Below are positions 1-6,947 of a stretch of 9,214 nucleotides of DNA, piece by piece. The notes below the pieces were generated by a model, which ran no database searches, was not told the DNA's origin, and saw nothing but the letters and a program-made list of their open reading frames with translations. Location of the stretch: the NCBI GenBank assembly GCA_030539415.1, contig JAUNSE010000041.1, positions 1 through 9,214 on the forward strand, in the 5' to 3' direction. This DNA is from Desulfovibrionaceae bacterium (GTDB lineage Bacteria > Desulfobacterota > Desulfovibrionia > Desulfovibrionales > Desulfovibrionaceae). Every line of letters starts with the position of its first letter. Within the stretch, counting starts at the first letter, position 1. Position numbers and translations under genes: made by a program.

Positions 1-136
1 CTGGGGCCGGCTCCCCGATGTTGCGCCCGGCATCGGCAGCATGCGCGGCACCGGCGCCGCATCCTTCCTTCAGCAGATTCGGCCGAAGCGTCCTCTCCTC
101 CCTGGCCATGGCATGCGCCTGGAGAATATACCTCTG

Positions 137-148
137 TGATTGCAATCA
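137..148. promoter_or_regulatory. 12-bp perfect palindrome, possible operator
   Basis: TGATTGCAATCA is its own reverse complement. It sits in the AT-richer gap, about 28 bp upstream of the -35 candidate of the sbcD promoter, and close to a TATATT on the opposite strand (about 124-130). Position and symmetry suit a dimeric regulator. No regulator is identified, and a 12-bp palindrome can occur by chance. Confidence 0.35.
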
Positions 149-175
149 GTTGCAAAATACAAGCTCGCGACTGTT

Positions 176-204
176 TTGACATTCTCCGGCCTTTGCGTCA
201 TTAT
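176..204 (+). promoter_or_regulatory. Candidate sigma-70 promoter for sbcDC
   Basis: A perfect -35 (TTGACA, 176-181) is followed after 17 bp by CATTAT (199-204), which matches the -10 consensus at four of six positions including the key second A and last T. It lies in the only AT-rich part of the upstream region and points to sbcD. The predicted start near 211 would leave a leader of about 285 nt, which is long, so another promoter nearer the gene is possible. Confidence 0.5.
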
Positions 205-495
205 CCCGCAATCCATGCCAGATCCGGCCGTGCTCACGGCCCCCGCTGCGCCAGTTCTCATCCGTTTGACGCGCCGCGGACATTCTGGCGGACCGGCATG
301 CGCCAGCACGGCGCCTGACCGGTCGTCCCACAATCGGACGCGTCCGGCCTTCCGCAAGGCAGCCGGGCTTTCGTCCGGCACAGGCCTTTCGGCAGACGGG
401 CAAGAGATCGTCCGCGCGCGCCGGCAAGGTCCCCCGACACGGCCTTCGGCCAGAACTTTGGCAGGCCCTCGCCTGCGCAAGGAGTTGGACACCCA

Positions 496-1959
496 ATGAA
501 AGTTCTCCACACCTCGGACCTGCATCTGGGGCACACCCTCCACGACCGCCCGCGCCTGGACGAGCAGCGCCGGCTGCTCCAATGGCTTGTCGAACTCATA
601 CTCGAGAGGCGGATAGAGGTGCTCGTTGTGAGCGGCGACATCTATCACACCTGCTCTCCCATGCAGGCCGCCTGCCAGCTGCTGTTCGAGTTCCTGCGCG
701 AGCTGCGTCAGCGCGCGCCGTTTCTGCGCGCCGTCATCCTTACCGGCGGCAATCACGACTCCCCCTCCGTCCTCAATTCTCCTTCCGGCTATCTGAACCT
801 GGACGGCATCCGCGTTCTGGGCAGGGCGTCCCAGGATCCTTCCAGCGAGGTCATACCCGTGACCGACGAGGAGGGCCGCGTCCGCCTGATTGTCTGCGCC
901 GTGCCGTACGTGCGCGAGATGGATCTGCCCAGAAGTGCGTTCAGCGACGACTTGAACAATCGGGAGAGCGAACTGGCCCGCGGCACCATGGTCCATATCG
1001 AGGCTGTGCGCGAAAAGGCCCTGGAGCTGGAGAAGACGCTGGACGAGCCCGTGCCCCTGCTGGCCATGGCGCATCTCTTCGCGCAGGGTGTCAGCCTCAA
1101 GGAAGAAAAGGACAGGGATGGCGAAAGCATCAGAGTCCGCGAGGAGAAGGATGACGAAAGCATCAGCGCCGACGGGGACAGGGACGGTGAAAGCCGCAGC
1201 GTCGGCGGCCAGGGCCTGGCCGATGCCGCGCCCCTTGTCTCGGGCTTCGACTACGCCGCGCTCGGCCACATCCACGGCGCTCAGCGCGTGGCGGGCAGCG
1301 ACCATGTGCGCTACAGCGGCTCGCCCCTGGCCATGGACTTCGGCGAGCGCCGGCACGAGAAGAAGGTCCTGATCGTGAACCTCGAGGACGATGCCTCAGC
1401 CGCCCCCTCGCCGGCATCCGGCTGGAAGGGGCATGTGGACATCGAGGAGGTGCCCGTACCTGCCTTCAGGCGCCTGCTGCGTCTGCAGGGAGACAGCCTG
1501 GACAAGCTGAGAGAGGAGGTCGCGGCCAAGGCCGAAGAGGAGAGGCAGGCCGGCCGCGAGTTTCAGTCCTGGGTATACCTTGAGTATACGGGCAAAAGGC
1601 TGGTTCCGGGCTGGACCGACACCCTGAAAGATGCCTGCATGCCCGAGGGCGGGGGCAGCGCCCCCATCACTTTTGCGAAGATAGTTGACAGAAGTCCCGT
1701 CCCCGGCGTGACCCTCCGGCTGGGTGTTGATCTGGAAAAGGTGCAGCCGCACGAAATCTTTGACATGTATCTGAAGGATCTGGCCATCTCCTCCGACGAT
1801 GAACGGCAGGAGCTGCGCGGCACGTTCGCGGAACTTGTGAGCCTGAACGAGCTGAGTCCCGAGGACAGAGCCATGTATTACTCCCGAATGGAAAACACCT
1901 CCGAGGTCATCTCCGATGCGGGTCCCGCGGCCGATGCCGCGGACCGTCCGGCGGACTGA
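496..1959 (+). CDS. sbcD: SbcD, nuclease subunit of the SbcCD (Mre11-Rad50-type) complex
   Basis: Metallophosphoesterase subunit that with SbcC cuts hairpins, cruciforms and protein-blocked DNA ends (known for the family). The Mn-binding motifs are visible: D8-x-H10 in HTSDLHLG, G47-D48, the GNHD box (85-88), H193 in MAHLF, and the GHIH box with H258 and H260. HVRYSGSP follows at about 270-283, as in Escherichia coli SbcD. Residues from about 320 form the SbcD C-terminal domain. At 487 residues it is longer than the usual roughly 400. Part of the excess is an acidic, serine-containing three-copy insertion at about residues 207-239, just before the GHIH loop; the C-terminal tail is also extended and alanine/aspartate-rich. 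The first motif has Leu where Trp is common (SDLHLG instead of SDWHLG). The start is supported by AAGGAG at 479-484, eleven bases ahead, and by the motif beginning at residue 5. sbcC starts 77 bp downstream, so the two are very likely co-transcribed. Confidence 0.96.
   Translation: MKVLHTSDLHLGHTLHDRPRLDEQRRLLQWLVELILERRIEVLVVSGDIYHTCSPMQAACQLLFEFLRELRQRAPFLRAVILTGGNHDSPSVLNSPSGYLNLDGIRVLGRASQDPSSEVIPVTDEEGRVRLIVCAVPYVREMDLPRSAFSDDLNNRESELARGTMVHIEAVREKALELEKTLDEPVPLLAMAHLFAQGVSLKEEKDRDGESIRVREEKDDESISADGDRDGESRSVGGQGLADAAPLVSGFDYAALGHIHGAQRVAGSDHVRYSGSPLAMDFGERRHEKKVLIVNLEDDASAAPSPASGWKGHVDIEEVPVPAFRRLLRLQGDSLDKLREEVAAKAEEERQAGREFQSWVYLEYTGKRLVPGWTDTLKDACMPEGGGSAPITFAKIVDRSPVPGVTLRLGVDLEKVQPHEIFDMYLKDLAISSDDERQELRGTFAELVSLNELSPEDRAMYYSRMENTSEVISDAGPAADAADRPAD
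1114..1212 (+). repeat. Three tandem 33-bp in-frame units inside sbcD
   Basis: Three consecutive units of exactly 33 bp (1114-1146, 1147-1179, 1180-1212) encode RDGESIRVREE, KDDESISADGD and RDGESRSVGGQ. The D-[DG]-E-S core is shared by all three. The array replaces the short variable linker that precedes the GHIH metal-binding loop in other SbcD proteins. A multiple of three keeps the frame, which fits slippage or unequal exchange in a surface loop. The copies have already diverged, so the expansion is not very recent. Confidence 0.8.
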
Positions 1960-2036
1960 TGGCGGACGGATAAAGCAGTGTTCACAGAAATCACGAGATT
2001 CGGTCTGCCGCACGCGGCAGGACCGGGGAGAAACAG

Positions 2037-5000
2037 ATGCGTCTTCTGAAACTGACCATGCGCAATGTCAACAGCCTGCGCCACGAGTGGATGGTGGACT
2101 TCACCGATCCTGAGCTCAGCTCATGCGGCATTGCCCTTATCGGCGGCAAGACCGGCTCCGGCAAGACCACGACGCTTGACAGTATATCCGCCGCTCTCTA
2201 CGCCCGCACGCCCAGGCTCGGGGATTTGTCCAGGGAAAAGGAGAGCTTCATGACCCGCAATACCGGAGACACTCTGGCGCGGGTGGAGTTTGAGACTAAA
2301 AAGGGCCGCTACCGCGCCACATGGTCTGTCCGGCGCGCCCGCAAAAAGCATGACGGCAACCTGCAGTCACCCGAGCACATTCTTGAGAAATGGGACGGGG
2401 AGAAATTTGTCATTCTGTCCGCGAGCGTCAGGAGCACGGCGGACATGGTGGAGGAGGTCACGGGCCTGAGCTACGACAACTTCTGCCGCTCCATGGTGCT
2501 GGCCCAGGGCGAATTCGACAGGTTTCTGCACGCTGATCCGGGCGCGCGCTCGGCCATTCTGCAGGACATCACCGGCATGAAGGTCTACGAAGATCTCTCC
2601 AAACTCGCCTTCGAGACCGCGAAGAAGGCTGCTGCGGCCTGGGAGAAGGCCAGAAACGCCGCGAAGGACGTGAAGCTTCTGAGCGACCAGGAACGCAGGG
2701 AAAAGGAGGAGTGGCTGCAGGAAGCTGAGAAGACGCGGCGCGCAAAGGACGATGAACTGAAGGCGAGACGGGCCGTGCTGGACCATGCCGGAAAGCTTGA
2801 GGAAGCCGCGAAGGCCGCCGACAGCGCCCGTCTGAACGTGGAGGCCTGCGAACAGCGTGACAGGGAGCTTGCCCCCGCGCACAACGCTCTGGACGCAAAC
2901 AAGCGCGCCGCCCGTCTGGACGCGCCCCGCGCTGCTCTTGAGCAGGCCGAAAGGAACCTTGCCCATGCCCGGGCCGAACACGGGCGCCTTGAAGCTGACC
3001 TTCCCGAACGAGAGAAGGCCGCGGCCGCGGCCGTCCTTGCCGAGCAGGCCGCCCAGGAGGTCCTTGCGCTGCGCGAGGCCGACAGAGCCGGGAAAAAGCC
3101 CGACATCGACAGGGCCAGGGAACTCGACAGCCGCCTTGCCGCCTCTCTTGATGAGCTCAAAAAGGCCAATGATGCGTGCGATGAGTGCGCGAAGCTGTGC
3201 GCCGGCAATGAGGAAAAGGCCGTTCAGATTCGCAAGGACCTGGACAGCTGCGTGCGCGAGATTGCCGAGACCGGCGCCGAACTTGCCCGCACCGAGAGCG
3301 ACAGCAGGCTGAAGAGCGAGTATCAGATGCTGAGGCTCCGGCATCAGGTCATGGCGGCGAAGAGCGCCCGCGCCGAACAGGCCGGCAGGGACGAGAAGCA
3401 GGCCGAACAGGCTCTCTCCGAGGCCGGGACCGGCCTTGGCCAGGCCAAAGAGAACGTCAAGGCCGCCGATGCCGCCTGCACGAAAGCCGGAGAGAAAGCC
3501 GAAGGCTTTGCCCGCGAGCTGGCGGAACTGCTTGGCGCCCTGACGCTGCCCGCCCTGAACACGCTGCGCGACAGGACAAATGACGTGCAGGTCTCTCTCA
3601 AAACATATTCCGGCACGGTCAAGGCCTGCGCCGGACACGCGGATGACATCACCAAGCGCAGCAAAACCATCATCGAGCTCGGCCAGACTGTCAAAAAACT
3701 CGAAAAGAAGGAGACAGAGCTCGATGACGAGGTGAAGAGGCTGAAGAAACTGGAGAAAATCCAGCGCCAGCTTGCCGTTGAGAGCCGGCTCGCGAAGAAC
3801 ATGAAGGACCAGCGCGAACTGCTGCGCAATGGCGAGCCCTGCCCCTGCTGCGGCTCTCTGGTGCATCCTTACTGCCAGGAAGGAACCCTGCCCGATGCCG
3901 ATGAGGAAGAGAGGAAGCTGAAGGACGTTGAAAAGCAGCTCGCGGATGCCCAGGAGGAAGCCGCACAATGCAGCAGCGAGCTTGCCGCTGCCCGGGCTTC
4001 CGCAAACTCGGCCAGCACGGAGCTGGCAACGGACCAAAAGAAGGAGAGTGCCGGACACGAGACCGAAAGGACACAGCGTGAGGCCCTTGCCGGAGAGCTG
4101 GCCCTGGCCGCACGGGCTGCCGAAGCCGCCCACCCGCTGTGCCTCGAGGCACGGGAGGTTTTCACGGAGGCCGAAGCGGCCCTTGCGGATGCCGGTCCCA
4201 CAGCCGAAGCGCTGCGCGCCCTGGCCGGGCGACTTGACGCGCTTCTTCCCCGCCTGAAGAAGGCGCACGAGGCCCAGACTGCGTGCCAGGAAAAGGCCGG
4301 CAAGCTTGACGCCGACCACAAGCAGGCCGAAAAGGACAGGACAGACTCCGAAAAGCTCCTGGTGCAGCGCACGGGCGAGCTCTCCACGGCGAGGGAGAAG
4401 CATGCCTCCGCCGCCGCGGCCCTTGAGAAAGCCAGGGACGAGCTTGCCCGCGCCAGGGCCGAGGCCGTTGAAGCCGTCGAGAGCTTCGTTCAGGGTGCCG
4501 CACCCTGCCTGACCAGGGAGCAGGCGCTTGCCCAAAACGCGCTCGATCTGCTGCAGGAACGTCTGAACGCCCGCACGGCGCTGGAGGAGAAGGCCGCGAA
4601 GCTTGCTGGGCGCAGAAGCGGTCTTGAGTCCGAGGCAAAAGCCCTCGAGGCCGCGGGCAGAACGCTGGCCGGGCAGAGGGACAGCGCCGAGGCTGCGCGC
4701 GGGCAGCGCGAGAGCGCGCATGCCGCCCTGGCCGAGGAAAGGGCCGGCGTGCTGGAGGGCCGGGCTGTCACCGATGTCGAGAAGGAGCTTGACGCGGCCG
4801 AGAAGGAAGCCTCCGATGCTCTGGAGGGGAAGAGAAAGGGGCGCGAGCAGGCGGACAGCGCCCTTGCCAGCCACAGGACGGCCATCGGGAGCGCCGCGAA
4901 GGCGATCGACAAGGCTCGGGGCGACGAAAGGGCGAGCCGCGAGGAGGTGGAGCGCATCACTGCAGAGCAGGGATTTGTCTCGCTTGTGGAGGTTGTCGCG

Positions 5001-5879
5001 GCCCGTCTGGACGATGCCCGTCTTAACGAGCTGACCAGCCGCGTGCAAGAGTCGGCCAACGCCGTGCTCAGCGCAAAGACCATGCGCGACGAGGCCGACA
5101 GGGTCCTGCGGGAACTGCAGGCCATGCCGGTGGAGGTCTGCGACATCGAGCAGTGCCGGGCCGACTGCAGCAATCTTGAGGAAGAGATTCAGGAACTGCA
5201 GAAACAGATTGGCGCTGTCGGGGAAGCCCTGAAAAGGGACAGCGAGGACAGGGATAGAGCCGGCAAGCTTGTCGAAATAGCCGAGCAGAAGCGCAGAGTC
5301 TGCGACAGATGGGAAAATCTGAGCAAACGCATCGGCTCTTCCGACGGCAAGAAATTTCGCAACTATGTCCAGGGACTGACCCTGGTCAGGCTCCTGGAAC
5401 GAGCCAACAGAGAGCTCAAGATACTGAACAGCCGCTACACCCTGACCCTTGATCCGAGCGATGCTCTTGAACTCATGGTGACGGACAGCTGCCTGGGCAG
5501 CGACATGCGTCCGGTCAAGAATCTCTCCGGCGGCGAGTCCTTCCAGGTGAGCCTTGCCCTTGCTCTTGGCCTGTCCAGTTTCGAAGAGACACGGGAGCCG
5601 CTGGAGATGATGTTCCTGGACGAGGGCTTCGGCACGCTGGACCCCGAGGCACTGGACAACGCCATCCAGACGCTGGCCTCCCTGCGCAGCCGCAAGCAGG
5701 CCTCCCTTATCGGCATCATCTCCCATGTGGAGGCTCTCGAGGAGCATATCAACACCAAAATTCATCTGGAACGCGGTCCCGATGGCTCCTCCATCTTGTC
5801 CGGCCCCGGCTGCTCCCGCATCCCCGACCCGGATGAGGATAAAGGCACGGGCAAAGCCAGGGGCAAAGGCAGAAAATAG
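2037..5879 (+). CDS. sbcC: SbcC, SMC-like ATPase subunit of the SbcCD nuclease
   Basis: ATP-driven partner of SbcD, the bacterial Rad50 equivalent. Walker A is at 36-44 (GGKTGSGKT), the Q-loop Gln at 157 (VLAQGEFDRFLHA), the ABC signature at 1164-1167 (LSGGE), Walker B at about 1191-1196 with D1195 and E1196, and the D-loop GTLD ends at 1202. Between the two ATPase halves are two very long Ala/Glu/Lys/Arg-rich coiled-coil arms (about 190-595 and 620-1080). The turn between them is the zinc hook C602-P-C-C605, followed by GS and a nearby His-Pro as in the family. The hook has an extra Cys at the third position. At 1280 residues it is longer than the E. coli protein (about 1050) through longer arms. 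The C-terminus ends in a short basic Gly/Lys/Arg tail. The start is set by GGGGAG at 2025-2030 and by the conserved N-terminal strand (RLLKLTMRNVNSL). An intrinsic terminator follows directly. Confidence 0.97.
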   Translation: MRLLKLTMRNVNSLRHEWMVDFTDPELSSCGIALIGGKTGSGKTTTLDSISAALYARTPRLGDLSREKESFMTRNTGDTLARVEFETKKGRYRATWSVRRARKKHDGNLQSPEHILEKWDGEKFVILSASVRSTADMVEEVTGLSYDNFCRSMVLAQGEFDRFLHADPGARSAILQDITGMKVYEDLSKLAFETAKKAAAAWEKARNAAKDVKLLSDQERREKEEWLQEAEKTRRAKDDELKARRAVLDHAGKLEEAAKAADSARLNVEACEQRDRELAPAHNALDANKRAARLDAPRAALEQAERNLAHARAEHGRLEADLPEREKAAAAAVLAEQAAQEVLALREADRAGKKPDIDRARELDSRLAASLDELKKANDACDECAKLCAGNEEKAVQIRKDLDSCVREIAETGAELARTESDSRLKSEYQMLRLRHQVMAAKSARAEQAGRDEKQAEQALSEAGTGLGQAKENVKAADAACTKAGEKAEGFARELAELLGALTLPALNTLRDRTNDVQVSLKTYSGTVKACAGHADDITKRSKTIIELGQTVKKLEKKETELDDEVKRLKKLEKIQRQLAVESRLAKNMKDQRELLRNGEPCPCCGSLVHPYCQEGTLPDADEEERKLKDVEKQLADAQEEAAQCSSELAAARASANSASTELATDQKKESAGHETERTQREALAGELALAARAAEAAHPLCLEAREVFTEAEAALADAGPTAEALRALAGRLDALLPRLKKAHEAQTACQEKAGKLDADHKQAEKDRTDSEKLLVQRTGELSTAREKHASAAAALEKARDELARARAEAVEAVESFVQGAAPCLTREQALAQNALDLLQERLNARTALEEKAAKLAGRRSGLESEAKALEAAGRTLAGQRDSAEAARGQRESAHAALAEERAGVLEGRAVTDVEKELDAAEKEASDALEGKRKGREQADSALASHRTAIGSAAKAIDKARGDERASREEVERITAEQGFVSLVEVVAARLDDARLNELTSRVQESANAVLSAKTMRDEADRVLRELQAMPVEVCDIEQCRADCSNLEEEIQELQKQIGAVGEALKRDSEDRDRAGKLVEIAEQKRRVCDRWENLSKRIGSSDGKKFRNYVQGLTLVRLLERANRELKILNSRYTLTLDPSDALELMVTDSCLGSDMRPVKNLSGGESFQVSLALALGLSSFEETREPLEMMFLDEGFGTLDPEALDNAIQTLASLRSRKQASLIGIISHVEALEEHINTKIHLERGPDGSSILSGPGCSRIPDPDEDKGTGKARGKGRK

Positions 5880-5904
5880 TCCCGGCACGCGCCGCTGACA
5901 TCGC

Positions 5905-5950
5905 GGGCGCCGTCTTGCTCTTCAATGAAGGGCAGGGCGGCGCCCTTTTT
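5905..5950 (+). terminator. Intrinsic terminator of the sbcDC operon
   Basis: A 19-base-pair stem with three or more G-T wobbles (5905-5923 with 5927-5945) and a three-base loop (AAT) is followed immediately by five Ts (5946-5950). It begins 25 bp after the sbcC stop codon. The base of the stem is GGGCGCCG paired with CGGCGCCC, so it is very stable. This is the clearest terminator in the window and separates the repair operon from the downstream accessory region. Confidence 0.93.
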
Positions 5951-6104
5951 CTTGCTGTCCGAAATCCGGTGAAGCTTCCGCAAGCAGGGGCGGCGGCTGG
6001 AGCTCCTATATATAATGATATGGACGTAGCACCCGGTTTCTTCGGGCGGTCTGTCTTCGATACTCAGCCCGTCGTCAGTTCTTCTGTCAGTGCCGGGCAC
6101 GTCT

Positions 6105-6220
6105 CAGGTTCGTGCAGAACTTGCGAGAGTCGGCCTGATGGTCGTGGTATCAGCACGGTGAGCGTCCAGGTTCGTGCTGAACTTTCGAGAGTCGGCCTGA
6201 TGGCCGTGGTATCAGTATGG
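6105..6220 (+). repeat. 62-bp-period tandem repeat with conserved pairing
   Basis: Copy 1 (6105-6158) and copy 2 (6167-6220) match over 54 bp with only about six differences; the period is 62 bp. A partial third copy starts at about 6211 with TCAGTATGG and continues CTCGTGCGAAC to about 6240. Each full copy has three possible pairings: GTTC with GAAC, CTGAT with ATCAG, and an outer CGTGC with GCACG (copy 1) or GTATG (copy 2). The outer pairing survives in copy 2 only through G-U pairs on the plus-strand RNA. The period is not a multiple of three and no frame is shared, so this is not a peptide repeat. Confidence 0.8.
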
Positions 6221-6350
6221 GGAACATCTCTCGTGCGAACAGCACCCGGAAGGTGGATTGCAACCCGCAAGAGGGTTATTTACAGTACTTTCTGCCTGAA
6301 AAATTGATGATCTGTTTTGATTTGACTTGCAAAGACCTGTCACAAAATTA

Positions 6351-6402
6351 AGTCGTTCTATGCATAGATATTTTTCTCGCAAAAATCCTGAACAGAACGA
6401 CT
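6351..6402. repeat. Nested inverted repeat in the AT-rich island
   Basis: AGTCGTTCT (6351-6359) is repeated in perfect inversion at 6394-6402. Inside the 34-bp spacer a second inverted repeat, ATTTTT-CTCGC-AAAAAT (6370-6386), gives a stem in a stem. It could extrude as a cruciform, fold as RNA or mark the edge of a lost mobile element. No transposase or target duplication was seen next to it. Confidence 0.6.
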
Positions 6403-6403
6403 A

Positions 6404-6418
6404 GATAATGTCATTATC
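6404..6418. promoter_or_regulatory. 7-1-7 palindrome, possible operator
   Basis: GATAATG-T-CATTATC is perfectly symmetrical about base 6411. It begins two bases after the nested inverted repeat and overlaps the perfect DnaA-box match at 6414-6422. A symmetrical 15-mer is the size expected for a dimeric helix-turn-helix or ribbon-helix-helix regulator, but no binding protein can be assigned from sequence alone. Confidence 0.4.
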
Positions 6419-6547
6419 CACAAGAAGAACATCGCTCTATTTCAAAATAGATATATTATACAGACAATGATAACAGGGATTTTTCTATTTATAGTCTCAA
6501 TATCTCCCACACAATGCGAATAGTAATAGAATGGAGAAGAGAGGGGC

Positions 6548-6610
6548 ATGAGCAAGTCCAGGACGCGTCTTTTCGTCCAAAGTAATAATCATGTAATTTC
6601 AAATAGTTAA
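6548..6610 (+). CDS. Possible 20-residue peptide in the AT-rich island
   Basis: A 20-codon frame (begins MSKSRTRLFVQS) starts seven or so bases after a purine-rich GAGAGGGG that could serve as a ribosome site. It ends with TAA just before the array promoter. It matches nothing I recognise. It may be chance in AT-rich DNA, a degraded gene end, or a small peptide. Confidence 0.15.
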   Translation: MSKSRTRLFVQSNNHVISNS

Positions 6611-6635
6611 AAAGTGGTCAGAAATGGCAAAATTA

Positions 6636-6664
6636 TTGACATTTGGCAAGGATTCACCTATAAA
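6636..6664 (+). promoter_or_regulatory. Near-consensus sigma-70 promoter ahead of the small-gene array
   Basis: TTGACA (6636-6641) and TATAAA (6659-6664) are separated by exactly 17 bp, eleven of twelve consensus bases. It sits at the 3' edge of the AT-rich island and points toward the array. Transcription should begin near 6671, giving a 277-nt leader before the first gene. This is the best promoter in the window. Confidence 0.8.
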
Positions 6665-6680
6665 TGATTCCGTTGGTTCC

Positions 6681-6723
6681 GAGAGGCCATAACAGACTGG
6701 AATCCATTCTGAAAGGCCTTTTT
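6681..6723 (+). terminator. Hairpin plus T-run in the promoter-proximal leader (attenuator or short RNA end)
   Basis: GAGAGGCC (6681-6688) pairs with GGCCTTTT (6715-6722, using two G-T pairs), enclosing a second stem CAGACTGG (6693-6700) with CCATTCTG (6704-6711, one mismatch) and a three-base loop. The outer right arm runs into five Ts (6719-6723). The structure starts about 10 nt after the predicted transcription start, so most transcripts could end near 6723 as an RNA of about 53 nt unless read-through occurs. The T-run is partly used in the stem, which weakens the call. Alternatives are a small regulatory RNA gene or a chance fold. Confidence 0.55.
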
Positions 6724-6947
6724 CACGAACCAGCCCCGGCACGGCGCGAGTCCCTGGACGCGGGCCGGCAGGTGCAGCAAAGGGACCCGGCCTCCGTACT
6801 CCATGTCCGGACAAAAAGTCCCGCACCGTTCGCCCCCGCATCCAGATGACTCGTTCCGCCACACGCAAAAGCTCTGCGGCATAACGGCCATGCGTCAAAA
6901 AAACCGCAGCGCGCAAGTTCTGCAGAAGATCTGCAAGGACATCACAG
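6724..6947 (+). other. Untranslated leader before the first array gene
   Basis: GC-rich 224-nt stretch with no convincing gene. A 21-codon frame (6890-6955, begins MRQKNRSAQVLQK) starts without a clear ribosome site and ends 8 nt inside the next gene, overlapping its start codon. It could couple translation to the next gene or be accidental. A 12-codon frame at 6846-6884 is likewise unsupported. Unlike the leaders of the four following genes, this one lacks the CCCGAA element. Confidence 0.4.

Larger units (their letters stand above)
1..495. other. Gene-free stretch upstream of sbcD
   Basis: No convincing gene is visible. The middle (about 121-215) is AT-richer than the rest and holds a palindrome and a promoter candidate, listed separately. 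The plus strand has an open frame from the window edge to 318 and another at 140-499, but neither has a good ribosome site or a recognisable motif. On the minus strand an ATG at 109-107 opens a frame that runs off the window edge (begins MAREERTLRPNLLKEG). It could be the start of a divergent gene, but I see no Shine-Dalgarno in front of it. The segment 215-495 is GC-rich, would be the 5' leader of sbcD, and shows only small hairpins such as GCCTT-N4-AAGGC near 350. Confidence 0.5.
6276..6464 (+). other. Cluster of DnaA-box-like sites
   Basis: TTATCCACA at 6414-6422 matches the DnaA-box consensus TTATNCACA at every position. TTATTTACA (6276-6284) and TTATACAGA (6456-6464) each differ at one fixed position. 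All three are on the same strand within 190 bp of AT-rich DNA. By rough count an exact box is expected by chance about once in 65,000 positions, but one-mismatch boxes are common, so only the central one carries weight. No replication gene is present, so I do not call an origin. Confidence 0.3.
5951..6635. other. Non-coding segment with repeats and AT-rich island
   Basis: No supported protein gene lies here. The first part (5951-6100) is of ordinary composition apart from a TATAAT at 6011-6016 inside TATATATAATGATA; it has no -35 at a suitable distance, so I do not call it a promoter. A structured tandem repeat fills 6105-6240. From about 6300 the composition falls sharply: 6361-6540 counts to 57 G+C in 180 bases (about 32%) against about 65% in a sampled line of the downstream genes. 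That island carries the inverted repeats, palindrome and DnaA-like boxes listed separately. The switch in composition suggests acquired DNA, a recombination junction or a melting/regulatory region. Confidence 0.7.

Noticed and set aside
1..109. Possible start of a divergent minus-strand gene (ATG at 109-107)
   Set aside because: Only 36 codons are visible, with no Shine-Dalgarno and no recognisable motif; kept as a note in the upstream region.
70..1356. Minus-strand frame of 428 codons opposite sbcD
   Set aside because: Shadow of sbcD and its leader; the plus strand carries the nuclease motifs in order.
2367..5888. Minus-strand frame of 1173 codons opposite sbcC
   Set aside because: Mirror frame of a high-GC gene with strong codon bias. 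It has no family motifs, whereas the plus strand has every SbcC motif.
6007..6016. Promoter at TATATATAAT
   Set aside because: Good -10 match but the -35 position is GC-rich with no resemblance to TTGACA and no extended -10 TG.
6105..6240. CRISPR array
   Set aside because: Only two and a half copies, repeats far longer than the 8-bp gaps between them, and no cas genes.
6351..6402. Insertion-sequence terminal repeats
   Set aside because: The arms are only 34 bp apart with no transposase frame and no visible target duplication.
6664..6849. 61-codon plus-strand frame after the array promoter
   Set aside because: Its ATG overlaps the -10 element and the predicted hairpin runs through it; no ribosome site.
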